A stretch of 64,000 nucleotides of DNA from the NCBI GenBank assembly GCA_963761905.1, contig CAVXIQ010000006.1:124001-188000 (forward strand), written 5' to 3'. Position 1 is the stretch's first letter. Each line of letters opens with the position of its first letter. The notes below the pieces were generated by a model that made no database searches, had not been told where the DNA came from, and saw only the letters and a program-made list of their open reading frames with translations. The stretch is from Gaiellasilicea sp963761905. Lineage in GTDB: Bacteria; Actinomycetota; Thermoleophilia; Gaiellales; Gaiellaceae. Below are positions 8,834 to 17,090 of this stretch, one piece after another. The position numbers were made by a program, and so were the translations under genes.

Positions 8834-9802
8834 GTGAACGTCGTCGAGGCCGTCGAGCTCCGCCGCACCTACAAGACCACCACCGGCACGATCCGGCGGC
8901 GGTCGCTGGAGGTCGAGGCGGTGCGCGGAGTCAGCTTCTCGATCGCCGAGGGCGAGCTCTTCGGTCTCCTCGGCCCGAACGGCGCCGGCAAGACGACGAC
9001 GATCAAGATGCTGATCACGCTTCTGATCCCGACCTCGGGAGAGGCGCGCGTGCTCGGGCGCGACGTGGTCAAGGACGCGCGCTGGGTGCGCGAGCGGATC
9101 GGCTACGTCTTCGGCGGCGACCGCGGTCTCTACGAGCGGCTCTCGGCCCTCGACAATCTCCGCTACTTCGCGGAGCTGTACGGCGTCGACCCGAAGCGGC
9201 AGCGCTCGCGGATCGACGAGCTGCTCGAGCTCGTGGGCCTCAAGGGCCGCGAGAAGGAGCGTGTCGAGGGCTACTCACGCGGGATGCGCCAGCGGCTCCA
9301 CATCGCGCGCGGACTGCTCCACGACCCGCCGGTCGTCTTCCTCGACGAGCCGACGATCGGCGTCGACCCGGTCGGCGCGCGCGAGCTCCGCGCCACGATC
9401 GCGTCGCTGACCGAGTCCGGCAAGACCGTGCTCTTGACGACGCACTACATGTTCGAAGCGGACTCGCTGTGCGACCGGATCGCGGTGATCGCGAACGGCG
9501 AGATCGTCGCGCAGGGGACGCCGCAGGAGCTGAAGGCCGGCGTCGCCGACGGCAGCGTCGTCGAGGTCGAGGTCTTCGGCGTCGAGGAGCGCACGCTCGA
9601 ACGAGTCCGTGAGCTCGCCGGCGTGCGTGCGGTGACCGTGGAGGACCTGGAGCAGAAGCAGCTCCTGATCGTCCAGACCGCTCCGGGGCTCGAGCTGACG
9701 CACGCGATCCTCTCGCAGCTCGACGGCGTCTCCGTCGGCCGGGTCTCCTCGCGCGAGCCAACGCTCGAGGACGCGTACGTCGCGCTCGTCACCGCCGCTT
9801 GA
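8834..9802 (+). CDS. ABC-2 exporter ATP-binding protein
   Basis: A 322-residue ATPase of the DrrA/NatA/CcmA-like export class. Walker A is GPNGAGKTTT, the signature region YSRGMRQRLHIARG, Walker B VVFLDEPTIGVDP, and the switch His lies in TTHYMFEAD. A C-terminal extension of about 80 residues after the ATPase core is typical of DrrA-type proteins. The start is GTG 8834, directly after an inverted repeat. It is the only ATPase in a run followed by six membrane permeases on the same strand, so it probably powers all of them. The substrate is unknown; drugs, lipids or polysaccharide precursors are usual for the family. Confidence 0.9.
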   Translation: MNVVEAVELRRTYKTTTGTIRRRSLEVEAVRGVSFSIAEGELFGLLGPNGAGKTTTIKMLITLLIPTSGEARVLGRDVVKDARWVRERIGYVFGGDRGLYERLSALDNLRYFAELYGVDPKRQRSRIDELLELVGLKGREKERVEGYSRGMRQRLHIARGLLHDPPVVFLDEPTIGVDPVGARELRATIASLTESGKTVLLTTHYMFEADSLCDRIAVIANGEIVAQGTPQELKAGVADGSVVEVEVFGVEERTLERVRELAGVRAVTVEDLEQKQLLIVQTAPGLELTHAILSQLDGVSVGRVSSREPTLEDAYVALVTAA

Positions 9803-9818
9803 TGCTGCGGGCGCTTCG

Positions 9819-10592
9819 ATGATCCAGTCCCTGCGCGTGATCCGGATCGGCTGGCTGCTGCAGCTGAAGACGATGGCGCGCTCCGGCTTCGACGTCCTCA
9901 CGGCGATCGTGACGCCGATCACCTACGCGACGATCGCGTTCTTTCTCTACGGGCGCGGAGGCGGGCAGGAGACGCTGCTCTGGGTCTCGCTCGGCGCAGC
10001 GTTCATGGGTCTCTGGGCCTCGACGCTCTGGGGTGCGGGCAACATGATCCAGCGGCAGCGCTCGCAGCAGACGCTCGAGTTCGCGATCGCCTCACCGACG
10101 CCGTTCCTCGTCTCGCTGATCGGGACGAGCCTCGCGAGCTCGACGATGGGCCTCTACTCGCTCGTCGCCACCCTCGCCTGGGGGCGGCTCCTCTTCGACG
10201 TGCCGCTCGAGGTGGCGCACCCGATCCTGTTCGCGCTCTCGCTTCCCGCGGCGATCCTGTCGCTCGGTCTCCTCGGAATCGTGATGGCCGCGACGCTGAT
10301 CCTCTACCGCTACGCGTGGGCGCTCGCGAACATGCTCGAGTACCCCGTCTGGCTGGCGGCCGGCCTGCTCGCCCCGATCGCGCTCCTGCCGGCGTGGGTG
10401 CACCCCATCTCCTACGCGCTGGCACCCACCTGGGGCGCCAAGGCCGTGCGTGAGAGCGTTCTCGGCGGCGCGCCGCTGACCGCGATCGCCGTCTGCCTCG
10501 CGCTCGCCGCCGTCTACCTCGCGCTCGGCTACTTCGTCGTCCAGAACTTCGAGCGGCTCGCGCGCAGACGCGCGACGCTGGCGCTGTCGTGA
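9819..10592 (+). CDS. ABC-2 type permease, type A, copy 1
   Basis: A 257-residue integral membrane protein with about six hydrophobic segments. Shared marks of the type A copies are the start IRIGWLLQLKTM, the SLGAAFMGLWASTLWGAG segment, the central LYSLVATLAWGRLLF, the NMLEYPVWLAAGLL loop and a basic tail ending RRRATLALS. It follows the ATPase by 16 bp. It is paralogous to the products at 11388-12158 and 12981-13745 and would pair with the type B product that follows, forming a half-transporter pair. Confidence 0.85.
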   Translation: MIQSLRVIRIGWLLQLKTMARSGFDVLTAIVTPITYATIAFFLYGRGGGQETLLWVSLGAAFMGLWASTLWGAGNMIQRQRSQQTLEFAIASPTPFLVSLIGTSLASSTMGLYSLVATLAWGRLLFDVPLEVAHPILFALSLPAAILSLGLLGIVMAATLILYRYAWALANMLEYPVWLAAGLLAPIALLPAWVHPISYALAPTWGAKAVRESVLGGAPLTAIAVCLALAAVYLALGYFVVQNFERLARRRATLALS

Positions 10593-10602
10593 GCGTGCGG
10601 AC

Positions 10603-11388
10603 GTGACGTCGGCGCGGATCTTCGTCGTCGGCGGCGTCCTCTCCTATCGGGCGCTCTTCAACTGGATGCAGCCGATCGTCTACGTGCCGACGATGCTCGG
10701 CGGGCCGCTCTTCCAAATCCTCTTCTTCGCCTACATCGGCCGGGCCAGCGGGGTCGAGTCGGACTCGTTCTTCGTCGTCGGAAACGCGATCCAGGTCGCG
10801 GCGATGGCCGGGATCTTCGGCGTCGCGATGACGATCGGCGGCGAGCGCTGGACGCAGACGCTCTCGCTCGTGCTCGTCAGTCCCGCGAACCGGTTCGCGC
10901 TCTTCCTCGGCCGCGCGCTGCCGCTGATCGTGAACGGCTTCATCCTGTCCGCGTTCGGCTTCGTCGTGGGCCTCGTGCTGCTCGACTTCGAGCTCGAGCC
11001 GAGCGTCCTCCCCGCGCTGGCGGCGTGCGTGCTCGTGACGACGGCCTCCTGCACGGCCTTCGGCTTCATCATCGGCTCGATCGGCCTCTACGCGCGCGAG
11101 ATCTTCGTCGCCGCGAACCTCGCCTACATCGGGTTGCTCCTGTTCTGCGGCGTCAACGTCCCCCTCGACGAGCTGCCGGCGTGGATGCGCGCGATCAGCG
11201 AGGTGCTGCCGCTGACGCACGGGATCGAAGCCGCGCGGCTCGTCGCGGACGGCGCGTCGCTCGGCAGCGTCAGCGACCTGATCCTGCGCGAGGCCCTCGT
11301 CGGAGTGGGCTACGCGATCGCGGCCTATGTCCTCTTCCGAGCCTTCGAGGCGGCCGGCCGGCGCACCGCCTCGTTCGACAACTACTGA
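10603..11388 (+). CDS. ABC-2 type permease, type B, copy 1
   Basis: A 261-residue membrane protein starting at GTG 10603, 10 bp after the type A gene. Type B marks are GGVLSYRALFNWMQP at the N-terminus, GGPLFQILFFAYIGR, a FVVGNAIQ segment, the VNVPLDELPAWM loop and PLTHGIEAARL near the C-terminus. The last match is typical of ABC-2/DrrB-like permeases. Its stop overlaps the ATG of the next gene (TGATG). The type A and type B proteins probably form a heterodimeric channel. Confidence 0.85.
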   Translation: MTSARIFVVGGVLSYRALFNWMQPIVYVPTMLGGPLFQILFFAYIGRASGVESDSFFVVGNAIQVAAMAGIFGVAMTIGGERWTQTLSLVLVSPANRFALFLGRALPLIVNGFILSAFGFVVGLVLLDFELEPSVLPALAACVLVTTASCTAFGFIIGSIGLYAREIFVAANLAYIGLLLFCGVNVPLDELPAWMRAISEVLPLTHGIEAARLVADGASLGSVSDLILREALVGVGYAIAAYVLFRAFEAAGRRTASFDNY

Positions 11389-12158
11389 TGCGAACGCTGC
11401 GCCTGCTTTGGGTCGGCTGGGTCATGCACATGAAGATGCTGACGCGCTCGGCCTTCAACTTCTGGCTCGGAATCATCTATCCGCTCTTCTTCGCAACCGC
11501 CGCCTTCTTCATGTTCCAGTCCGGCGACGACCCGAAGCCCCTCCTCTACGCCTCGCTCGGCGCAGCGGTGATGGGGATCTGGGGCGCGACGAGCACCGCC
11601 GCCGGAGCCGCGCTCGCGCAGCAGCGCTGGCACGGGACGCTCGAGCTGCTCGTCACCGCGCCGGCGCACTTCGCCCTGCTCCTCCTGCCGATGACGATCG
11701 CGATGGCGACGATCGGGGTCTACAGCATGATCTCGACGCTCATCTGGGGCCGGCTCGTCTTCGGGATCGAAGTCGAGGTCGGCGACCCGATCGCATTCGC
11801 ACTCGCGGTGCCGGCGACGGTCGTGTCGATCGGCGCCCTCGGCTTCCTGCTCGCCGTCGCGTTCGTCCGCTTCCGCCAGGCGTGGGCGCTCGGAAACATG
11901 CTCGAGTACCCGGTCTGGCTCATCTCGGGCTTCCTCGTCCCCCTCACTCTGTTCCCTGCCTGGGTGCTGCCGATCTCGTGGGTGCTCGCGCCGACCTGGG
12001 GCGTCGCCGCGATCCGCGGCGCCGCGCTCGGCGGCGCGCCGTACGGCGACATCGCGCTCGCGCTCCTCCTCGGTGCCGGCTACACCCTGGTGGGGATCCT
12101 CCTGCTCGAGCGCGCGCTCCGCGCGGCGCGGGAGAAGGCGACGCTCTCCTTGTCGTGA
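11388..12158 (+). CDS. ABC-2 type permease, type A, copy 2
   Basis: A 256-residue membrane protein starting at ATG 11388, sharing bases with the previous stop codon, so strongly coupled. Its layout matches copy 1: LLWVGWVMHMKML start, SLGAAVMGIWGATS, VYSMISTLIWGRLVF, NMLEYPVWLISGFL and a tail ending KATLSLS. Divergence from copies 1 and 3 is spread along the whole length, so the duplication is old. Confidence 0.85.
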   Translation: MRTLRLLWVGWVMHMKMLTRSAFNFWLGIIYPLFFATAAFFMFQSGDDPKPLLYASLGAAVMGIWGATSTAAGAALAQQRWHGTLELLVTAPAHFALLLLPMTIAMATIGVYSMISTLIWGRLVFGIEVEVGDPIAFALAVPATVVSIGALGFLLAVAFVRFRQAWALGNMLEYPVWLISGFLVPLTLFPAWVLPISWVLAPTWGVAAIRGAALGGAPYGDIALALLLGAGYTLVGILLLERALRAAREKATLSLS

Positions 12159-12171
12159 AGGCGGCGCTCTC

Positions 12172-12957
12172 GTGACGGGCGTTCGGGTGTTCTTCGTGGG
12201 CGGGCTGATCAGCTACCGCGCGCTCTTCGGCTGGCTCTCGCCCTGGGTCTTCATCCCGAGCCTGCTCGTCGCGCCCGTCTTCCAGATCCTGCTCTTCGTC
12301 TACATCGGCCGCTCGGCCGAGCTCGAGTCGGACGAGTTCTTCGTGATCGGGAACGGGCTCCAGTACGCGGCGATCCCCTGCGTCTTCGCGATGACGAACA
12401 TCATCGCCGGCGAGCGCTTCCAGCAGACGCTCGGCCCGATCCTGATCACTCCGGCGCCGCGGCTGCCGCTCTTCGTGGGGCGGGCGCTCCCGGTCGTGCT
12501 GAACGGCTTCTTCGTCGCCGCGTTCGGGCTCGTCGTCGGCGGGCTGATCGTCGGGATCGAGATCCCCGCCTCGGCGTTCGCCCCGCTCGCATTCGTGACG
12601 CTGGTGAGCGCGCTCTCGTGCACCGGGCTCGGCCTGCTGAGCGCCGGCCTCGGGCTGATCGTGCGCGAGACGGCCGTCCTCTCGAACGTCCTCTTCGGGA
12701 TCCTGCTCGTCTGCACCGGCGCGAACGTGCCGCTCGACGCCCTGCCGGACTGGCTCGCCACGGTCGCCCAGGGACTGCCGTTCACGCACGGGATCGAGGC
12801 GGCGCGGCTGCTCGCGGACGGCGCCTCGTGGCAGCGCGTCAGCGGCCTCGTCGGCCGCGAGGCCCTGATCGGCGCGGTCTACGCGAGCGCCGGCTACCTC
12901 GTGATCCGCACGCTCGAGCGCCACAGCCGCAAGCACGCGACGTTGGAGCGCGCCTAG
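12172..12957 (+). CDS. ABC-2 type permease, type B, copy 2
   Basis: A 261-residue membrane protein starting at GTG 12172, 13 bp after type A copy 2. It has the type B marks GGLISYRALFGWLSP, APVFQILLFVYIGR, FVIGNGLQ, ANVPLDALPDWL and PFTHGIEAARLLADGA. It is the most diverged of the three B copies: for example, the SIGLYARE-like segment becomes GLGLIVRE. This may mean that the three pairs handle different substrates. Confidence 0.85.
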   Translation: MTGVRVFFVGGLISYRALFGWLSPWVFIPSLLVAPVFQILLFVYIGRSAELESDEFFVIGNGLQYAAIPCVFAMTNIIAGERFQQTLGPILITPAPRLPLFVGRALPVVLNGFFVAAFGLVVGGLIVGIEIPASAFAPLAFVTLVSALSCTGLGLLSAGLGLIVRETAVLSNVLFGILLVCTGANVPLDALPDWLATVAQGLPFTHGIEAARLLADGASWQRVSGLVGREALIGAVYASAGYLVIRTLERHSRKHATLERA

Positions 12958-12980
12958 GTTGCTTCGCTAGTGTCGAAGGG

Positions 12981-13745
12981 ATGGTGCGGATCTTCTGGAT
13001 CGGGTGGCTCTTCAACCTGAAGAACCTGACGAACTCGCTCTTCTTCGTCCTGATCAGCGTCCTCCAGCCGGTGATCTTCGCTTCGATCGCCTTCTTCATG
13101 TTCGACGACGGCGACCAGGCCGGCGGCCTCCTCTACGCCGCGCTCGGAGCCGGACTGATGGGGATCTGGTCGTCCACCCTGTTCGGCTCGGGCGGCGCGA
13201 TCCAGTGGATGCGCTGGCAGGGGACGCTCGAGATCGCGATCGCTGCGCCGGTTCGCTTCCTCTGGATCCTCCTGCCGCTGACGATCTCGACCGCCACGAT
13301 CGGGCTCTACTCGATCGTGGCGACGCTCTTCTGGGGCCGCGTCTTCTTCGGCGTCCCGCTCGACTTCGAGCAGCCCGTCCTCTTCGCGCTGGCGCTGCCG
13401 GTCACCGTCGTCAGCCTCGGCCTGCTCGGACTCGTGCTCGCCTCGACGTTCGTCCTCTACCGCCAGGCGAGCGCCTTCTCGAACCTGCTCGAGTATCCAA
13501 TCTGGCTCGCAACCGGCCTCCTCGTGCCGTTGTCGCTCCTGCCCGGCTGGGTCGAGTGGCTCTCCTGGGTGCTCGCGCCGACGTGGGGAATGGAGGCGGT
13601 GCGGAACGCGGCTCTCGGCGGCGAGGTGTGGCCCGGCATCGCGATGTGCGTCCTCCTCGGCGCCGTCTACCTCGTGCTCGGCTCGTTCTTCATGCAGAAC
13701 TTCGAGCGGCGCGCGCGCCAGCAGGCGACGCTCTCGCTGACGTGA
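12981..13745 (+). CDS. ABC-2 type permease, type A, copy 3
   Basis: A 254-residue membrane protein starting at ATG 12981 with a GAAGGG ribosome site just upstream. It repeats the type A pattern: IFWIGWLFNLKNL start, ALGAGLMGIWSSTLFGSG, LYSIVATLFWGRVFF, NLLEYPIWLATGLL and a tail ending QATLSLT. The 23-bp gap to the preceding B gene is the longest between pairs. It would pair with the type B copy that follows. Confidence 0.85.
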   Translation: MVRIFWIGWLFNLKNLTNSLFFVLISVLQPVIFASIAFFMFDDGDQAGGLLYAALGAGLMGIWSSTLFGSGGAIQWMRWQGTLEIAIAAPVRFLWILLPLTISTATIGLYSIVATLFWGRVFFGVPLDFEQPVLFALALPVTVVSLGLLGLVLASTFVLYRQASAFSNLLEYPIWLATGLLVPLSLLPGWVEWLSWVLAPTWGMEAVRNAALGGEVWPGIAMCVLLGAVYLVLGSFFMQNFERRARQQATLSLT

Positions 13746-13760
13746 CGGCTGCGCTGACGA

Positions 13761-14531
13761 GTGTTCTTCGTCGGCGGCCGGATCTCGTATCGCGCCCTCT
13801 TCAACTGGATCTCGCCGGTCATGTACGTGACGACGATGCTCGGCTCCCCCCTCTTCCAGATCCTCTTCTTCACCTACCTCGGGCGCTACGCCGGCAGCGA
13901 GAACGACGACTTCTTCATCGTCGGCAACGCCGTCCAGGTCTCGGCGATGGCCGGGATCTACGGAATGGTGATGGGGATCGCGAACGAACGGCAGTACGGG
14001 ACGCTGCTGCCGCTGCTCGCGACCCCCGCGAACCGCCTCGCCGTCTTCGCCGGCCGAGCACTCCCGAACATCGTCAACGGCCTCGTCGTCTCGACGTTCG
14101 GCTTCGCGATCAGCTGGCTGCTGCTCGACTTCAGCCCCGATCCCGCGGACCTGCCGGCGCTGGCTTTCGTCGTCGCCGTCACCGTCTTCTCGTGCACCGC
14201 GCTCGGGATGCTGATCGGCTCGATCGGCCTCCGCGCCCGCGACGTCTTCTTCGCCGCCAACCTCGTCTACTTCCTGATGCTGCTCTTCTGCGGCGTCAAC
14301 GTGGACGTCGACTCGCTGCCGGGCTGGATGGAGGCGATCGGCCGCTCTGTCCCGCTGACGCACGGGATCGAGGCCGCGCGCCGTGTGGTCGACGGCGCCA
14401 CGCTCGGCGACGTCCGCGGTCTCGTCGTCACGGAGGCGCTGATCGGCGCTGCCTACGCGATCGCCGCGTACGTCCTCTTCCGCTTCTTCGAGGCGGAGAG
14501 CCGCCGCCGCGCATCGCTCGAGACCTACTAG
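13761..14531 (+). CDS. ABC-2 type permease, type B, copy 3
   Basis: A 256-residue membrane protein with type B marks: FFVGGRISYRALFNWISP, GSPLFQILFFTYLGR, FIVGNAVQ, VNVDVDSLPGWM and PLTHGIEAARRV. The frame opens at GTG 13761. The other B copies begin about six residues earlier, and a GTG at 13742 overlapping the previous stop (GTGA) would supply those residues if one base near 13755 is in error. It is the last gene of the ABC-2 array. Confidence 0.85.
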   Translation: MFFVGGRISYRALFNWISPVMYVTTMLGSPLFQILFFTYLGRYAGSENDDFFIVGNAVQVSAMAGIYGMVMGIANERQYGTLLPLLATPANRLAVFAGRALPNIVNGLVVSTFGFAISWLLLDFSPDPADLPALAFVVAVTVFSCTALGMLIGSIGLRARDVFFAANLVYFLMLLFCGVNVDVDSLPGWMEAIGRSVPLTHGIEAARRVVDGATLGDVRGLVVTEALIGAAYAIAAYVLFRFFEAESRRRASLETY

Positions 14532-14596
14532 TCGTTTGGCGGGATCGCTCGCGTCCGGGGAACCTCGGCTTCGCGTCAGGTGTACTCGAGCTGTCG

Positions 14597-15100
14597 ATGC
14601 GATTCCTTGCGGTAACGATGATTGCGAGTTTCACGCTCGTCGCGTGCATCGTCGCCACTCCATCCGCAGTCGCCTCTTCGTGCCCTGTCACTTTTCCGAA
14701 CCTCGTAACGGACCCTGACGCGGGTTTCTCTGCGGCCGCGTTCAACTACGGCAATGCACGAATCCGGGTCAACGTGAACTGGACAGATGGAGTGCTTCGC
14801 GCCGGCCCTCTTCCCGGCGGCGGTTCCATCGCCACCGTCAACCCGGACGGATCGATCTCCGCAAAGCTCGGTTGGTGGCGTGGCGTCCGGGGAACCTTCT
14901 CGATCAACGGTCGTCGACTCGATCGGTCTGCGCCCCCTCTCCGCGTCTCGCTGCATCGGGCCAGCTATCCGATGATCGGGTTCATCCCGAGCGGATTGAC
15001 GTTTCCGACGAGCGGCTGCTGGCGCGTCACAGCGACTCAGGGCGTCGGCAGGCTCACGTTCGTGGTGCGCGTGACCAAGCGGGTCGTCCCGAAGGGCTGA
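14597..15100 (+). CDS. Secreted protein of unknown function
   Basis: A 167-residue protein with a clear signal peptide of about 26 residues (MRFLAVTMIASFTLVACIV, ending ATPSAVAS). The mature part is beta-rich, with two Cys (near SSCPVTF and SGCWRV) that could form one disulfide, and a C-terminal strand RLTFVVRVTKRV. I do not recognise a family. Base composition is slightly less GC-biased than its neighbours. It follows the permease array by 65 bp and could share its transcript, but there is no evidence of shared function. Confidence 0.65.
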   Translation: MRFLAVTMIASFTLVACIVATPSAVASSCPVTFPNLVTDPDAGFSAAAFNYGNARIRVNVNWTDGVLRAGPLPGGGSIATVNPDGSISAKLGWWRGVRGTFSINGRRLDRSAPPLRVSLHRASYPMIGFIPSGLTFPTSGCWRVTATQGVGRLTFVVRVTKRVVPKG

Positions 15101-15145
15101 CTAGCCCGAACGGAGTGCACCTCGCCCTGCCCGGGACGAAAAGGC

Positions 15146-15955
15146 CTAGAAGTAGAAGGTCGTCCAGGCCTCCCACCACGTGTCCGCGGTGACGGTGATC
15201 GTCCGGTCGTCGACCCGCTCGACGCCCTTGCGGAAGCGAAGCTTGTCGGGCGCGCCCGTGTGCTTGAACTCGACCTTGATCTCGCACGGGCTGCCGACGT
15301 TCCAGGGCTCGACCGCCTTCAGGTTCGAGAGCGCCTGCTTGGCGCCGGCCTCGATCAGCTCCCGCGCCCGCACCGGCGGGATCTGGCGCGCCGACTGGAC
15401 GCCGAGCCCCGTCTTCACCGCAACCGTCGTCAGGCCCGAGCCGAGGAGGTCGCGCCCCTCTGCGCAGGCGGCCTCGTCGCCGGTCACGAGCAGCACCGGG
15501 CAGTTCCACGTCCCGCAAACGGCGGCATGGATCCCCGTCTCGCCGACGAGCGTGCCGTTGAACCAGAGATTGAAGTAGTCCTGGCCGGAGACCGTGTGGT
15601 TGAGCACGCCGAGCCGCGTCCCGGCCATCGCGTGCATCCCGACGAGGAGCGCCGCGTCGCAGCCCTCCTCGAGGAAGTCCGTGTACTCGGTCCAGTCGTC
15701 CTGGACGACGAACTCGCAATCCGGGTCGAGCAGCTCGGGCTTGAGCGAGTTGAACGACCACTCCTTGCCGGCGCCGTGGCAGTCCATGACGACGATCTCG
15801 GTCGCGCCGGCCGCCTTCGCACCCCGCACGGCGGCGTTGATCTCCTCGGTGTAGAGCTCGCGGCCCTCGTCGTAGAGCGGCAGGCCGCCGCCGGTCTGGG
15901 CGCCCTTGACGATCCCGGAGACGCCCTCCATGTCGGTGATGATGTGGATGCGCAC
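15146..15955 (-). CDS. D-aminopeptidase DppA-like (M55 family)
   Basis: A 269-residue zinc peptidase of the M55 family, which cleaves D-amino-acid-containing dipeptides, probably from cell-wall turnover. Family motifs are present: ITDMEGVSG at the N-terminus (metal-binding Asp/Glu), VVMDCHGAGKEW (His ligand) and GMHAMAGTRLGVLNHT (second His region). The start is GTG 15955, since nothing upstream fits the family. It is divergent from the SDR gene, whose GTG lies 20 bp away, so the promoters must overlap. It is usually found beside peptide transporters; none is adjacent here. Confidence 0.88.
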   Translation of the reverse strand: MRIHIITDMEGVSGIVKGAQTGGGLPLYDEGRELYTEEINAAVRGAKAAGATEIVVMDCHGAGKEWSFNSLKPELLDPDCEFVVQDDWTEYTDFLEEGCDAALLVGMHAMAGTRLGVLNHTVSGQDYFNLWFNGTLVGETGIHAAVCGTWNCPVLLVTGDEAACAEGRDLLGSGLTTVAVKTGLGVQSARQIPPVRARELIEAGAKQALSNLKAVEPWNVGSPCEIKVEFKHTGAPDKLRFRKGVERVDDRTITVTADTWWEAWTTFYF

Positions 15956-15975
15956 GACGGTTAGCCTAAGCGATC

Positions 15976-16755
15976 GTGGAGACCGGTCTCGCGGGCAAGG
16001 GTGTTCTCGTGACGGGCGCTTCCGGCGGGATCGGAGCCGCCTGCGCGCGTGCCTTCGCGGCCGAAGGTGCACGCGTCGCCGTCCACTACCACCGCGGCGA
16101 GGAACGGGCTCGAGACGTCGCCGCGGAGCTCGAAGGCGCTCCGGTCGTCCAGGCCGACCTGACCGACGAGGTCGAGGTCGAGCGGGTCTTCGGGGAGGCG
16201 CGCTCGGCCCTCGGCCGGATCGACGTCTGCGCGGCGATCGCGGGGGTCTGGCCCTCGGACGACGTCCCGGTGTGGGAGCTCTCGCTCGAGCGCTGGGAGC
16301 AGACGCTGCGCCAGAACCTGACGTCGACCTTCCTGACCGCGCGAGGCTTCCTCCGGGAGGTCGAACGGAACGGCGAGGGCTCGCTCGTGCTCGTCGGCTC
16401 GACGGCCGGGATCGTCGGCGAGGCCGGCCACGCCGACTACGCCGCCGCGAAGTCGGGCGTCCTCGGCGGGCTGCTCCTCAGCCTGAAGAACGAGATCGTG
16501 CGGATCGCGCCGCGCGGGCGTGTGAACGCCGTCGCGCCGGGCTGGACCGAGTCGCCCATGACGCGGGGCCGGGTCGACCCCGAGGCGGTGCGGCGGATCT
16601 CGCGCACGATGGCGCTCCGGAAGGTCGCGCGTCCCGACGACGTCGCTCGCCAGGTCGTCGTGCTGGCCTCGGACGAGCTCTCGGGCCACGTCACCGGCCA
16701 GGTCGTGACCGTCGCCGGCGGGATGGAAGGCCGCGTCCTCCACGACGAGCCGTAA
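15976..16755 (+). CDS. Short-chain dehydrogenase/reductase (FabG-like)
   Basis: A 259-residue Rossmann oxidoreductase. The nucleotide-binding motif TGASGGIG is at residues 13-20. The catalytic triad is Ser142, Tyr155 and Lys159 (YAAAK), with Asn in QNLTST. Residues 35-41 (AVHYHRGEE) include a basic residue after beta-2 that fits NADPH preference. Length and the C-terminal VTVAGGM motif match 3-oxoacyl-ACP reductase-like SDRs, but there is no fatty acid cluster around it, so the substrate is open. The start is GTG 15976. Confidence 0.85.
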   Translation: METGLAGKGVLVTGASGGIGAACARAFAAEGARVAVHYHRGEERARDVAAELEGAPVVQADLTDEVEVERVFGEARSALGRIDVCAAIAGVWPSDDVPVWELSLERWEQTLRQNLTSTFLTARGFLREVERNGEGSLVLVGSTAGIVGEAGHADYAAAKSGVLGGLLLSLKNEIVRIAPRGRVNAVAPGWTESPMTRGRVDPEAVRRISRTMALRKVARPDDVARQVVVLASDELSGHVTGQVVTVAGGMEGRVLHDEP

Positions 16756-17090
16756 AACGAACGAGAGCGACGAGCTCTCGCTCGCCGCTCTCAAGAAAAC
16801 TCGCCGAGCCGCAGGATGATTGCCGTCAGTCCCCGACCGAAGAGTCAGCTTCTTATCGGCAGGCGCGAGAAGAACTTGAGCGGAAAATGCGGACGGGGCC
16901 CCGCCGCCTGGGGCCCCGCCCTGTGGCTCCCTGAGCGGAAGCCGTTCTCCTCTTCCTGCTGCCCCGCCGCTGAGGCGCTGGAAGATGTCCGGAGTATGTG
17001 CCCGGCGGGCACGGCGTGAATCACCCCTCTGCGGTTGACTCGTCCCTCGAACGGGGTTGACGGCGCGGCTTCACCTCTACAGTGGCCGCG
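16756..17090. other. Intergenic stretch with a strong GC hairpin
   Basis: This 335-base gap holds no convincing gene. A perfect 9-bp stem-loop (CGGGGCCCC at 16894-16902, paired with 16910-16918, loop GCCGCCT) lies about 140 bp after the SDR stop and probably acts as a terminator. I looked for SAM, SAH or cobalamin riboswitch landmarks before the methionine gene downstream and could not make a match by eye. Confidence 0.6.

Noticed and set aside
10003..14363. Long minus-strand open frames opposite the ABC-2 permeases
   Set aside because: They are Arg/Glu/Asp-rich shadows typical of the antisense strand of GC-rich membrane protein genes.
16756..17090. SAM, SAH or cobalamin riboswitch before the methionine gene
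   Set aside because: No conserved core could be matched by eye; only a strong GC hairpin is visible. A covariance-model search would decide.
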